Source: Oopsacas minuta
Taxonomy: Eukaryota; Porifera; Hexactinellida; Lyssacinosida; Leucopsacidae
Reading direction: 5' to 3'
DNA length: 64,000 nt
Assembly (NCBI GenBank): GCA_024704765.1
Contig: JAKMXF010000155.1
Span: 580,380 to 644,379 of the forward strand
A program made the translations under genes and the position numbers. Below the pieces are notes generated by a model. The model was not told the DNA's origin. It did no database searches and worked only from the letters and a program-made list of their open reading frames with translations. Shown here piece after piece: positions 11,363 through 23,344 of this stretch. How positions within the stretch are numbered: position 1 is the first letter of the stretch; every line of letters starts with the position of its first letter.

Positions 11363-12307
11363 ATCTATAAAACGACTATAATTAATTCACGATATGATCA
11401 CCTTTTAGATTTATATGAGTTTTCAGATCATTTCAGAATTTTTGTACCAACAATATATCACAGTATTGCGTACTTAAAGCTATTTGTTGTTTAAACAATT
11501 TATGATTTTAGATTATCCATATATTTCAGAACCATGAGTTTGAAAATATATTTTACAACACAGATGGGCGGATCCAGTGGTGAGATGTGTCCACCTGCCA
11601 GGACATATTTCCCCTTTATGGAATCATATTGCTATTGAAATCAAGATTCTTGTGTACAAGTATCATCAGCTAGTCAACACCTCATTTGCTTATTTAATAT
11701 TTGTCCAAGGTGAAACAAAACTTATCCCTAGCTAATGTATTTATTTTATTTGAATACTACCCTTGTGCAATTGTATATAACATATTCATTCATGTACACA
11801 ATGAGGGATTGAAGATTCTTCTTAACTGGCTACTGTTGTATTTAATACACGTTGTGCCACAAATTACTTTTGCAAATGTCTGTACATTTAATTAACTACT
11901 ATGCTGGGGACTAATTGTATATTTTAATTTTCTGGAGTATTTGGGCTGGGTTTATTGGTAGGATACTAGATTTATATTGTCCTTTCCAAGGGTAACGAAA
12001 GCTGTTACTTTACATAGTGTATGAACTTAAATGATATGCCCCCTCGGACACGTGGGGCTCATGGCGAGTATACGCTTGGCAAATTTGGAAAGGGCCGCCC
12101 CTCCTAGCCTTGAATCGCCCTCATACGTAATATTAACGATTCTCACAAATGAATCCAATTTATTTAATTCAATTTTTGGGGTGCATTGCTTGCGCATTTG
12201 AAGTAAATTCTTCACAAATTTGGAAATTTTCATTCTTTGCAATATACTGGGTCTTCTTACTCCTTGCAAATTCCTAATCTTTATTTCTTATTTTTCTTAT
12301 ACCCTAG
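11363..12307. other. unassigned, with a GC-rich block at about 12040-12120
   Basis: Mostly AT-rich. A distinct GC-rich stretch (CCCCCTCGGACACGTGGGGC, then GGGCCGCCCCTCCTAGCC) stands out and lies in a minus-strand frame of 80 codons (12027-12269) whose translation I do not recognise. It may be a fragment of a repeat. The end of the region is the acceptor of the next exon (TTCTTATACCCTAG). Confidence 0.35.
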
Positions 12308-12436
12308 ATCGACAATAAGTTTATACTAGCTTCAGAGAAGTCTCAATTTATTTCACAGGCTGAACTATTAACCAAACTTGTTCAGAAGAAAAAATCAGAA
12401 AATATGGACGATTCTGCTATCGTTGAATACATAAAT
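12308..12436 (+). CDS. WNK: exon, second half of the WNK-type CCT-like domain
   Basis: This exon has exactly 43 codons, phase 0 at both ends. The acceptor is TATACCCTAG and the donor is the consensus AAT|GTAAGT. It encodes IDNKFILASEKSQFISQAEL, LTKLVQKKK and an acidic tail SENMDDSAIVEYIN. Joined after ...ELVKNM of the previous exon, it gives the M.(N/D)(N/K)FIL.SE...F..Q...L helix pattern typical of the WNK second CCT-like domain, and that domain likewise ends in a charged stretch. The phase match and the continuity of the domain across the junction support one gene with an 8.5-kb intron. Confidence 0.6.
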
Positions 12437-12490
12437 GTAAGTTGTTCTTTTGGTATATATATTTATAGGACAAATTTATTCACCAACATA

Positions 12491-12729
12491 CACCTCGTGG
12501 CCAAGAGTATTAGAACACAATTCAATTAATGACACATGTGGCATGTACACATTGCGAGAATATACATATTGAATAGTCGGTGGATATATCTGAAAGGCGT
12601 TTGTAATTATAAAATTTATGATAGAATTAAGTCCACAATTGTTTGACATTATCAGCCATTGCAAGTAAAATGCATATTTGTACCATGTGTCAATAGTGGC
12701 AGAGTATTTCAATACTTTTGGTCAGGGTG
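12491..12729. mobile_element. Tc1/mariner-type MITE
   Basis: Flanked by TA on both sides (12489-12490 and 12730-12731). Imperfect inverted ends: CACCTCGTGGCCAAGAGTAT on the left, and CACCCTGACCAAAAGTATTG reading inward from the right. At 239 bp with no transposase it is nonautonomous. The minus-strand open frame across it is incidental. Confidence 0.6.
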
Positions 12730-13215
12730 TAGACTTTATATGTTTGCAATTGTTGACGGTTTTGGAAAAGCACGAATGTAATCACTTCATTGAGAGCAAC
12801 ACAAAGAATGTACATTTAATCAGCCTATTTCCAGAAACATATTCAGACTGAGACTGGTGTTAGAGATTGAAAATGCACACTTCATAGAAATTATAAATGA
12901 TCTTCATGAAATATATCCTTGAATTGATCGCAAATCAAAATTATCATATGCGACATTTATCAACATGTTAAATCAATAACTTAGCCTGATGGGGCCTTAT
13001 CCCAGAATTATCCTTGAATATTTGTTTTCCAATCTTGGAGTCTCTAATACACTTTTCGATCATTTTGACATGTACTTTGGTCAATGATAGATCAATGAAT
13101 CATTTTGAAATACAAGCATGGGAATAAACTGAATGTACCGTTTACGTCATGAAATACATAATTATCCACGAACTGGATGCAACCTAATAAAATGAATTCA
13201 AATAAGTCGAAATAT

Positions 13216-13592
13216 TTTGATTTTACAATTTTCGCTATTTATTAGCAAGATTTATTTGACAACTTGGTAAGAAAATTTGAGGTCCGGTCCCCGGGAAAAC
13301 GATCCCAGAAAATCTTATATAAAGATGGTTTAGAGGGTTGATATGTGCATAACTAGACTAAGCTAGGTAAGCCGCGTCAAACAAGGGGTCACTTTGTGAG
13401 GCTATAATGGTTTTAGAATGGATTGTTTTGTCACATTACTGAGACTTTCCTGCGTTGCCAGGGTCATAATATTTTGAAAACTTTTATGTGGCTAAATGAA
13501 CAACGAGAAATTCTAGGCAGATTACGAGTATTACTATAGAATAAAAAATGTTTCATTTGATACATAGAAACTCATATATAGTATGAGTTTCT
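13216..13592 (+). repeat. 380-bp repeat copy 2 with terminal hairpin
   Basis: Direct-repeat partner of 10984-11362, roughly three quarters identical by eye. The ending hairpin is conserved (13566-13592: AGAAACTCATA...TATGAGTTTCT, same stem, loop TATAG against TATTG). A conserved terminal hairpin in otherwise drifting copies suggests it matters for mobilisation or processing. Neither copy has visible target-site duplications. Confidence 0.65.
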
Positions 13593-13798
13593 AAGAATGA
13601 AATAATATGATTGGATAATCAATATAAGTCATTTAATTTGCTGTTAATAAAGGATTTAGGTGATTGACACTTTTAGCTGCACTCGATAAAATTGGAGGTT
13701 CGTATAAATCTGAGATTATCACTGTGTATATAATTATTTTGTTTCATTCTATCAGAAGATTCATTATTAATAAAGATACACATTTATTCATCAATACG

Positions 13799-13856
13799 CA
13801 GTGGCGTAGCAAAGGGGGGGCGGCTTGCCCCGGGTGCCACTCAAAGGGGGATGCCA
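13799..13856 (+). repeat. GC-rich DNA-transposon end fragment
   Basis: CAGTGGCGTAGC is followed by a G run and GGCGGCTTGCCCCGGGTGCC. This is a common type of DNA-transposon terminus in animal genomes (inference from general familiarity). No matching opposite end was found nearby. Confidence 0.4.
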
Positions 13857-14150
13857 ACCTTGACTGAGAGAGATACATTCTATTGTATATTTTTGAGATC
13901 CAAGATGCAGTTACTACAGTTACTACTTCATATACATACCCGCTAAACTATAATCTATGTTATTAAATCTCAATGATTGTCTGTCTGTCAGTTTGTTTGT
14001 TCGTTGTTAAGGAAAAGATTTACAGTATGCCATTTTGAAATTCTAGCATAACTATGTATTTATCATGGTTATCAAGGAAGCAAAGAGAATTCAATATAGC
14101 TCCATGAAATATATCGAACATGCTGAATCCGATTTCACACTTTGGGTTGA

Positions 14151-14402
14151 TTATATGTAAATTTATTGTTGTTTTTATGAAGATAAAGTAAACAAATTCG
14201 TAAAATCTCAAAATATACGTACGGGCTTGCTCTAAACTGCTACCTAGGGTATTATGGTAATCGAGTCCCGCTGAGTTTGAATATTCTAAACAACATCAAT
14301 AATATTCGATCTCAATTGTTCTTATTCTGTTTGTTTGTCCGTTGAATACCTCTATGCGTGTTCCGCCGAGTTCATCACGAAGCGACGAGCAAAGGCTCGT
14401 AC
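14151..14402 (+). repeat. dispersed repeat, copy A
   Basis: Shares an ordered series of blocks with 52303-52460: TTGTTGTTTTTAT, ACAAAT...GAAATCT/AAAATCTCAAAATATAC, CTTGCTCTAAACTGCTAC/CTTGTTCTTAACTGCTAC, a CCG[C/T][T/C]GA segment, and a tail GAAGCGACGAGC/GCGAAGTGGCTC. It is preceded by a CTGTCTGTCAG/TTTGTTTGTTCG run (13978-14005). Non-coding, family unknown. Confidence 0.45.
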
Positions 14403-17400
14403 GTTTATATAGCAAAACAAATTAATCATGCCTACATTATATAACATTCAAAACATATGTTGGAAAATAAAGGTCCTACATAAATATACAATATACTTGC
14501 TTAGCTATATATTGTTTAACATACAGAAAAAATGGAGTAGCAACTTCAGATTCCACCCGGGTACCAAAAGTGCTTGGTATTCATTGTCAATGCGCCATAT
14601 TTATCAAATTTATCCATTATCTAAAATTTTTGTATTTGAACTCATGTCCTAGATTCTAGGCCGTGAATTCAATTTCAATAATTCGAGATGTCTCCACCTA
14701 GTTCGTTAAAGATCTTAAGCATTGAAATTATTCTTTTTGTCCATGGAGAAATGCACAAACTTTCTAGGGGTTCGTCCAGACATTAGAGTGGTTAAAGTAG
14801 CTACAAAACTAAACTATTATCTTCCTCATTTGTTAGATCTATTTCCTAACATTTGGTTAAGATATGTATTACAGTATTTTGACAAGTTTCTACGAAAAGC
14901 CCATTATATTTATTATCTTGTACATATTTTGGTAAGACCTTCCCAACCTTCCATTACCACGCCCCGAAGTACTACTCAACTACAATAGTGGTCCAACTAT
15001 ATACGAAAAGTATTATAGAACAATAACGAATTTAGTCTATTGCTTTGTTTCATCTAAAATACCCCTCAAATGGCGGTTAGCTCCAACCCTCAAAATAATC
15101 TGAATAACCTTGAATACATTATTTATTTTCCCCTTAGGGGGATCATAACCAGTAGACTTCATATCACTAATTATAGTCCTATGTATGTATGTATATTAGG
15201 GTGCATCAATTGCCCCTTTCTTCTAATGCCAAACGTCGCTTTCTATATGCACATTATCTTTATACTGTATTGATTCATCATGTACAATATCAATAATATC
15301 CATTATGATTTTAGTTTTTATCACAATGTATGTCGTAACAAAGTCGATATTTTCATTTGGAATTGGATAGTATTATCTAACATTTGCTTGAGGAAATCGA
15401 AAAGTTTTACTAGTGTCCAGTTACCAGACTATTTGACTAGGGTCATTTAATCATTAATATGACTCACTTATACTCATCAGATTTGAACGAAATTAGTATC
15501 AAAATTCTAAACATAAGTAACAAAATTAATCATTTGGATTAACAAAACATATAACATAAAACGTCCAACTCCCCTCTTTCCAAATAGGATCCCTACTCCC
15601 TTGAAACACCAACCTGAATCAGAATTCGATTCTGGTTGTCATAAAATTTGTTATCATTTTCTTAGGTTTTTAATGTTCCAATCCAACTTTACTACTGCAA
15701 TCTTTTGATATATTGGATAAAGGTATTCACCAGCCATTTTATATATTCACTTTGCCACGAAATACACTATTTGCGTTCTAAAGGGTATTAGAAAATGATA
15801 AATTTTACTAATTTATGCCTACTAGGCACTTATTTTGACCTAAAATTGATATTATTTCATTGGCTACACAATTCGATGTTCGTAAATTTGTATTACATAT
15901 ATCCAGGGAAATACACTGTTTCTCTAATATTGAAACCTTGTATATTAATGATTTCCGCTAGTACTTCATTCCCGAAACAAAATTTACTAGGTGCTTTTAT
16001 ACTTATTTTTCGTATGCTATGACTCTTTTACTTGACTTACACCTGATGATGTATGAAGTTTGTTATGTATTAGTAACAAACTAATGGATGCTTGGGATGC
16101 TATAAGAGTATATAGTTCGATATTGACCAATATGGTCTGCCCTTTCATTATCTAGCTAAGCCAATCTGTAGTTCTAGACGCAAAGAAATCTTTGTCTAGT
16201 GCCACCACAGGTTAGATATAAATATCAAATATATAGAAAACAGCTATCTGCATCACTAAACTCTAGTTGATTTGTTCTGATTTCAACTACTATACTATAA
16301 CATCATTGTAGTCTTATTTCCTCTCTAAAGTTCTGGTTCGTTTTGTTTTCCTGATTTATCCATTCATCATTTCTACTCGTCCAGAACTGAGTGCAATGTA
16401 GCGGCTATGCCTCGTAACAATAAAGTATAAGTCTTTGATTTTCATACAAAATTGTTTCGGATTAGAGAGCAATAACTCGGATAACAAAAATTTATACGGG
16501 TCCACTTCACTAAAAATGTAAACTGAGTCAAACATATCTTGGTGATTTGTATAGAATCGAATTGCTAAGTAAAAGCTATAGACTATTTATTTATCATGTG
16601 TGCAGAATGTGATAAATTCCGATCTAAATGAGATCTCTAAATACTCTATGTGATAGGTGTCAAAATGTCTTGCCCTGGCGAATATGAGGAGTTTATGTCC
16701 GTTCATCAGTTAGGATATCAAATTTTATACTCTAGCACGTGCTAATTATAATGCAAAAACAATGCCCGGCTTGCGACCTCTTTTGTAGCCTAGTCACCCA
16801 AATATGGAGTGAATATATTATGGAAAAAATGGATAACAGTAATAAATTGACAATAGGAAATGGATAAAATGATCATCATAGTGGGCATACCTTAAGATAC
16901 TCCTATACTTTCAGTGCCTTTTAACAGTTGTTCTATGATATTTGAAAATCTTAAACTGCACAGGGTTTGTTAGCCTCTCATTGGCCATCGAACACTCAAA
17001 GTAGTAATGGCAAAGGAACAAATATCTCTCGACAAACAGATCTATCCACATTCACACACCAATACAGAAATATATCATTCAGATATATAAATCTCTAATC
17101 ATCGTATGTGCCGACTTATACTTACCTAATGTATTTAATAGAGTATTGAAATTATACCATTCTACTAAATATCCATTTACCAGAAAAGATTCAAATGAAT
17201 TTCTGTAATCTTGATAGACATTTAAATTGTTATAATCGAATCTACGTCCCTGTTTACCCATATTTTACAAGTGGAAGCTAATCTTCAGGATGATGACGAA
17301 TATTTGAATATGCACGATAATATCCCTCAAAAAACTATTTGACTGGGATAGTTAACATTTTCCTGACAAAAAATCTATTAATATTATTAGAATTACATAT

Positions 17401-17828
17401 TTTCCAGCTTGACTTTACTCAGTAAATAGATAATGAGCCGAGAATGCTTTAATTCGTAATTGTCCTCAATACTAGGTGGACCAATTATTATAGCATATTC
17501 GCAATCTACGGGTGTGTATTACCCTTTATCAATTTTTCAAACCCATTAGATCAAATACTGTTCACTTATTAGCATTTTCATATTTGTTCCAAAACAATTA
17601 GGAATAGAATATATTCCTACCGCATTATCTATTTAATGAATAAAATCAAGCTAGAAAATATGTAATTAGAAAAATATTCTTCATTAGTGAGTACACTGTC
17701 AACTAAGATAGTCAAATTTTTCTTTCATTTAATTATCATATCCCTTTTCAAATATTTTACCTATTTCCGCGACATACAATTTGTATATTTTTTATCTCAA
17801 GTAGTTTTGTTCTGTTAGTGTATATAAA
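14403..17828. other. unassigned intronic/intergenic sequence
   Basis: No supported gene or complete element. A short ATGTATGTATGTATA run is at 15181-15195. Around 15410-15510 the wording (ACTCATCAGATTT.AACGAAAT, preceded by AGGGTCA) resembles part of the inverted-repeat arms at 29.4-32.4 kb, so that repeat family has other, older copies. The open frames here look like chance frames in T-rich DNA. Confidence 0.35.
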
Positions 17829-19174
17829 CAGTGCGGTCAAAAAGAATTGCTCAGAATAGATTTACCCCAAATTCTTATATCTATGACCGATTTTAACAAT
17901 AATGCTTTATTATAATCAAGTAAATTGTTGTTAGTATTTAGTAATACCTCCTCTTGCTTGAATTATGGTTTACATCTTTGCGGCATTCTCTCAATTAGAG
18001 TATGGAGCCTGTTAATGTCGATGCTATCCCAAGTGCTTAATATGGCATTCCACAACTCTGAGTGGTTGGATGGGCTTTTCTCTTGAATTCTGAGGGAAAT
18101 GTGATCCCAGAGATTCTCAATCGGATTTAGATCAGGTGACTGAGCAGGCTAATTTATGACCTCTATTTTTTACTCACCAAACCATGCTTAGTACCCTTTG
18201 ACCTATGGCATGGGCGTTGTCTTGCTGAAAGGTCCAATCAGAATGTAGAGAATGCAAATCAACGCTTGGGATTAGTGCATTTTCCACTATATCAATGTTT
18301 GAATTTGTCTTGAGGTTCCCAGATACTTTCCACAAGAGCCCTACGCCACTCCAGCAAAAGCATCCCCAACCATGATGCCACCTCCACCAAACTTGCAAGT
18401 TTTTGAAGACACCTCTCTGAGAACTCCTCCCCTTTCATCCTCCTGACGTAGGCTCTCCCGTCATTGGTATACAGAAGGAACCTAGATTCGTCACTGAACA
18501 CAACTTTTGCCCATTCTTCAGTATTCCAATTCTTGTGAGATCTTGCGAAGGAAAGTCCGTCTCTTTTGTGCTTGCTAGTAAGGCGAGGCTTCCTTCGCGG
18601 TTTTCGTCCGAACAGTTCAGCCCCTCGTAACCTTCTCTGAACTGTTGAAGTGGAAAGTTTTATCGAATATTCTGATAACACTTCAGCTTTGATCTGAGTT
18701 GCAGTCTTAAATCGATCTTTTTTGCATTTTCAGACCAATAAATTGTCTTGCCTTTGGTTGTGACACGAGGCCTACCCGGAATAGTGAGGTCTCTTACCGT
18801 GTCAGTCAGCCTGTGTTTCTTAAGGATCTCGGCCACACTTTTTTGGCTACACCTAACCATTTTAGCTACCTCCCTCTGAGTATAGCCACTTTCTGAAAGT
18901 AGTATCAGGTTGGCTCGATTTTCAATGGAAATTCGGGGTTTAGAATGCATTGAAAATTCGATAAAAACAGATTAATTGGAAAAAAGAATACAAAATAAAA
19001 ACTGTAAGTTGTGCAAATATAATGAATGGATTAGCTGTGTTGGTGTGTTACTTGTCAAAATACATATGGTTGAGTATGGTTTCACAAGAATTCAACTATC
19101 TGGGCAGTGTATACAATTTGACATTTACTATACTGTATACATTCATTTTGAGCAATTCTTTTTGACCGGCACTG
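17829..19174 (-). mobile_element. Tc1-like element (DD34E type)
   Basis: Terminal inverted repeats: CAGTGCGGTCAAAAAGAATT on the left, and CAGTGCCGGTCAAAAAGAAT inward from the right, continuing as TGCTCA on both. The right flank is TA. The left flank now reads TAAA, so that duplication is mutated. Length 1,346 bp, normal for Tc1. It contains a broken minus-strand transposase. Confidence 0.85.
17965..18950 (-). pseudogene. Tc1-type transposase, frameshifted
   Basis: Starts at 18950 with an HTH region (SGYTQREVAKMVRCSQKSVA, then RLTDTVRDLTIPGRPRVTT). It shifts frame near 18690 into RRLRGAELFGRKPRRKPRLT and WAKVVFSDESRFLLYTNDGR, which holds catalytic D1. It shifts again to WTFQQDNAHA (D2). SPDLNPIENLW-type wording, with the catalytic E, follows near 18120 in yet another frame with damage. 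Order and spacing are those of Tc1/DD34E. At least two frameshifts plus stops mean no full protein. Confidence 0.85.
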
Positions 19175-19176
19175 TA

Positions 19177-19946
19177 GATTTATTGATATATGCTAAGTTA
19201 ACCATTTTAGAATTGAGCCACTATACATGTTTTCTCATAAATGAGTTCATTTACCTATCGAAATGAGATGAAGTTGAATACAAAACAAAATGGGTAGTTC
19301 AGTGTAGATATATTTTATGATATCATAAGATCTATCCATTAGTATATATTTATATTCAAAGAATTATACATACTCGCCTAATTTAGTGGGATTATGCCTC
19401 ATTACTGAGACTGTCAAACAAAAAATGTTTGTTTTCTTCAATATTTTTTCTTCTTTCAGTTTAGATAACAAATTCTACACCAAGTTATAGCAATATAACT
19501 TTAACGTTTTCGGGGCAAAGGTTTTATTTTTGGCAGAATATTTAAGCTTTGATATCAAAATCTCCACCTGATGGAGAAAGACGGATACCATTTTTGGCAT
19601 TATTGGCCAACAATTAGCTGAAAAGTTGTAGATATTTTGTGTGTAAAATGCTGTTGCCCAGTGTTATTGATGTTAATTTACCCTTTAACTTTATTTAACT
19701 CCTATCCAATTACTTTGTGTATTTTGAATCAGATTTCTTCTGAGCTATTCTGTTAACCCTTTTGCTTCGACGCTATTTGGTTAGTGTTTCAAGTCGTTGT
19801 ATTTGAAACCTTGCAATGTCTAGTAGTACCTACCACCATAGAATAACCGCGATCTTGATTAGTTGAGAAATTCCGCCAAGCACAAACCAAAATCAGAAGT
19901 ATCACAAATTATAGGATATAATTATGATGTTAGTCATACTGGAACG
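19177..19946. other. no assignable content
   Basis: AT-rich sequence between the Tc1 element and the gypsy remnant. I see no exon, terminal repeat or protein similarity. Confidence 0.3.
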
Positions 19947-21010
19947 CGACCAACTATTGAAGACTTTCTTTCCAGCTACAATTTGCGCAGACTGTAAAAA
20001 GATGTCAAAGATTATGTAAGTGATCTGTTTTATCAAACATCCTATGGATTGATAAATTTATTATATTTATAGTTATCATCATATATGTAAACTGAATGCC
20101 CCACGCCAGCCTAATCTCCGACAACCATTACATGCTATCTGTCAATTGAATAACCATGGGTACACTTGGGCATTGATCATTTTCGCGACATACCGATCAA
20201 CACTTGTTACTCTATTCTTTCTCTCTAGCTTTGTACAGATTCGTAAAAGACTGAGGTTCAAAATTATGTAATAGGCAGGCTAAACGCCGCTACAGCATAT
20301 ATTTATTTCACAGATGGTGTTTTTAAAAGTATGCAACGTTAACAAGGTCCTGAATTCACAAACCTGCTTAGTGATACTAATTCGAATGTGTTCGCAATAT
20401 TATACGTATTGGCTAGCGTTCTTGGAAATATTTAGTTAGTTAGTTTTTTCATCTTGAATGTTTCGGTAAAAGATAGCATTCGTTATCACTAAATACTTTA
20501 CTTAAATTATTCGCTGATGATATTTCAGCATTCCAAATTAAAAAATATATCATAGAACCTAATTGTGACATTATAACACGTACCTGCATAGCCATTCCAC
20601 TTACTTTGGCTTCCGAAGCCCTGCGTACATGATTGTTACAAAGGCTTTATGATATTTTATGATTTATAGCAACAGCTGAAACTTCCATCTTGTGTATGCA
20701 CTGCTGACCTGAATAATTTTTCGAAAATGTATTTCTCCTCTGAATAACTATGTTTGCGTATTTTGTCACATCTGTAATCCTCGTTAGTATTTCTCTGATG
20801 TCAACTGGTAATAATAATACCTACTTAATAAATATTGTTGTAATTTCCTTTTGTACTTAAGCATAGTTTATGATATTTATGAACTTTTCTATGGTTTTAA
20901 GCATATCCAAAGCTATCATCAGAATCTAATGATGGGTAATAAGACAACCGCTGGTTATTACCCTCAGAGTAACGGATTAGAGGAATCTCATAACAACAAC
21001 ATCAAAAAGT
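19947..21010 (+). pseudogene. Ty3/gypsy-type integrase remnant
   Basis: Near 19950-20010 a frame reads NLRRL, a stop, then KDVKDYV, like the segment of gypsy integrases just before the zinc-finger cysteines. Near 20900-21005 another reads FYGFKHIQSYHQN and, further on, GYYPQSNGLEESHNNNIKK. The latter matches the PQ(S/T)NG..E block that carries the catalytic glutamate. The middle is unreadable. No LTRs or other pol domains are recognisable. This is an old, inactive fragment. Confidence 0.5.
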
Positions 21011-21866
21011 GAGCTAAATTGTGTATTTCTCATATAGATAAATTACTCTTCCCGAATTTGTGCCATTGTCAATGATTCATTCCTTCAGCAAGATCAACTT
21101 CATGAAGTTTGAAAGAGACGTCGAGTTGCCAAATATCTTCAACCGGCTGAGTTTACTGCTGACCTAAACTTTTTACGATCCATTTATTCTATGCTCTTCC
21201 GATCATCTTTGGGATGAATCCGAACTTTTTTCCCTCCAAAGGTTGTTAACTGGCGTACAAAAATATCTCTAAAATCCAATATGATGAGCAATCTATTGAT
21301 GTTGGACCGAATTTAATGATTTATTACATAATTAATGTGATACTAGTTTTTGATTATTTTACTAAACTATTATAGACCGAGATTGATAATGAGATCAAGG
21401 CAATCCATATTGAACTAGAAGAATAAATCGGCTCAGGCATACAATATTCAAAGTTCGTACACAAACAGCTGAGCGACTACTATATATCCTTCCTCCTTGC
21501 AAGAGTCTCAATTTCTAATTACCATCAAGTTAACAGATGGTCTTGATGGTTCTGGAGGTCGTAGGGGATAAAATCAGATACAATCTAATCCAAATATTTC
21601 CAATAAATCATTTATAGACTTCACATTTAAAGCCCTTCCACTTTTAGATCAACCAGGAACCCAAGGTTAGGCTAATTTATCTCCAATTCTCACTTAGTTG
21701 CCCGTCCAGTTGCTCTAATTTCTCAAAAGGGGAATATAACAATGTCAGGTACTTAATTGAGAAACTGGTCAACGATGAAACAAGATTTCTTGCAGAGAAT
21801 CGATTAGAGCTTAGTCAAGGAAAAATGAATGTACGATGTTTGATGGAAATATGACGAGTATCTTAA

Positions 21867-22480
21867 GTGGAGCAGGAGGTACGTCTCGTTAATTGTGTAC
21901 AGCCAATCACGAGCACCTTTCTCATCGGCATACACATCAAAGAGGCAATTTGTATCTTCCATGACACAAATATCGATGAATTCTTAAAGCTTCCATCTCT
22001 AATGATGTTGGGACTAACTCACCCACACCTTTCAGACATCGATATCCTATCCGCTTCGCCACTGCATAGCTATTTATGCATTTTTAGTTGGTTTATATTA
22101 CTGATTTATCTGCTGAATGAAGGCCTGAAAAGATTGAATCCTTCAAAACTTCAATGACTCAAATGAAAATTTCTTATTGGAGGTACCAGTACTGCAGGGA
22201 ATATAACACTGTTCTGTTTCCTTGATGAAAGGGATTTGGTGGAAGACTTAGAAATGCGTTTGGGATGTTAACGGTAGCAGCTCACAGTGTACTATCTAGA
22301 TTTTGCCATGTGGTTTCAGCATTTGGTAACGGCTTTTCAGAAAGGCAATCGTGTAAGGACCCCTAGAAATCTTCTTGCCCATAAATTACATTAAGATCTA
22401 GAGGGATTATGCGGGATTGTTACTGGTATTCAAACTTGGATTAAGTGTCCCGAGCCTCTGGTGAAGCAAAGCTATGGCTG
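21867..22480 (+). pseudogene. fragment A of unnamed transposase-like family
   Basis: An open frame (21867-22157) carries SDIDILSASPLHSYLCIFSW and LLIYLLNEGLKRLN. This aligns position by position with TNIDITPDSPLYSYTFVSHW and LLVYNLHTGCKKW of fragment B at 42 kb (minus strand). About 15 codons later another frame reads GGTSTAGNITLFCFLDE, like the STTGNIAGDFFKN stretch of fragment C at 57.7 kb. The matches are in the same order in all copies. I recognise the family as a frequent unannotated arthropod protein, but its function is not established. Confidence 0.5.
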
Positions 22481-23344
22481 AGTGCTAAAAGGAGATGGGC
22501 TTCCATATATCCAAATCGAAACTTCGGAGAGCACAGAGACCACAAGGTTCTCTTTTCAATTTTTTTGGTTCATAAGGTTCAGTTTCCCCATATCATAGTC
22601 CTAAAGAGAAGAACAATCATTCCAAAACTTTATTCATACCGCAGTCAATCAGGAGTCGAAAGTACTATTGTGACGGCGTATGGCATTGCGTTCTATTTTC
22701 AGCTGTCAAAAAGCTAAGCTCATTACGCTAGGATTAGAAAGTATGAAGATTTTCGAGCTTGAACACTGGTTGTTCTCATGACTCAGTGAAGACCTTAGGA
22801 ACACATCTTCAGTATAGGATTGACATAGGAAACGATGTATGTAGTCCCTAAAGTCATCTGTCATGTAGAATACAAACAAGTATTGTCCAACTGGTACCCA
22901 ATCTAAGACGAGAAATTGAGTGTGATGGAAACTATGTAGACAAGTTATGATCATTTATGTTTAGATATTGAATGTAATAATGAATTTATAGTCATATGTC
23001 TGGAACTTACTGTCGGCCACTTGTAGTATTCATATTTTGGTATAACTAGTATATTTTGCTCATACATTTGGAACTTCATTTTTCACTTTGTTGTGTAATA
23101 TGCACCTTAGAATTATTTTTAATATTACATTTATCCAGGGAATTATTCAAAAGACCAAACCAACATGATGGCATAATTGCCAACTCTTTTGGTTTTGGCT
23201 AGACTGCCTTTTTGGTATAATTTGAGGTTAATATCTTGACCTAATTTCCAGAATGATTTTGAGTCTCAAGCTACCGAGTGTTCAATACGTTTTCGGAAAA
23301 TATGTTCCCACTACTGTGAACTAACAAGTTATTATTATAAATGT
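22481..23344. other. unassigned
   Basis: Contains open frames on both strands without recognisable motifs, possibly more of the degraded unnamed element that starts at 21.9 kb. No terminal repeats found. Confidence 0.3.
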
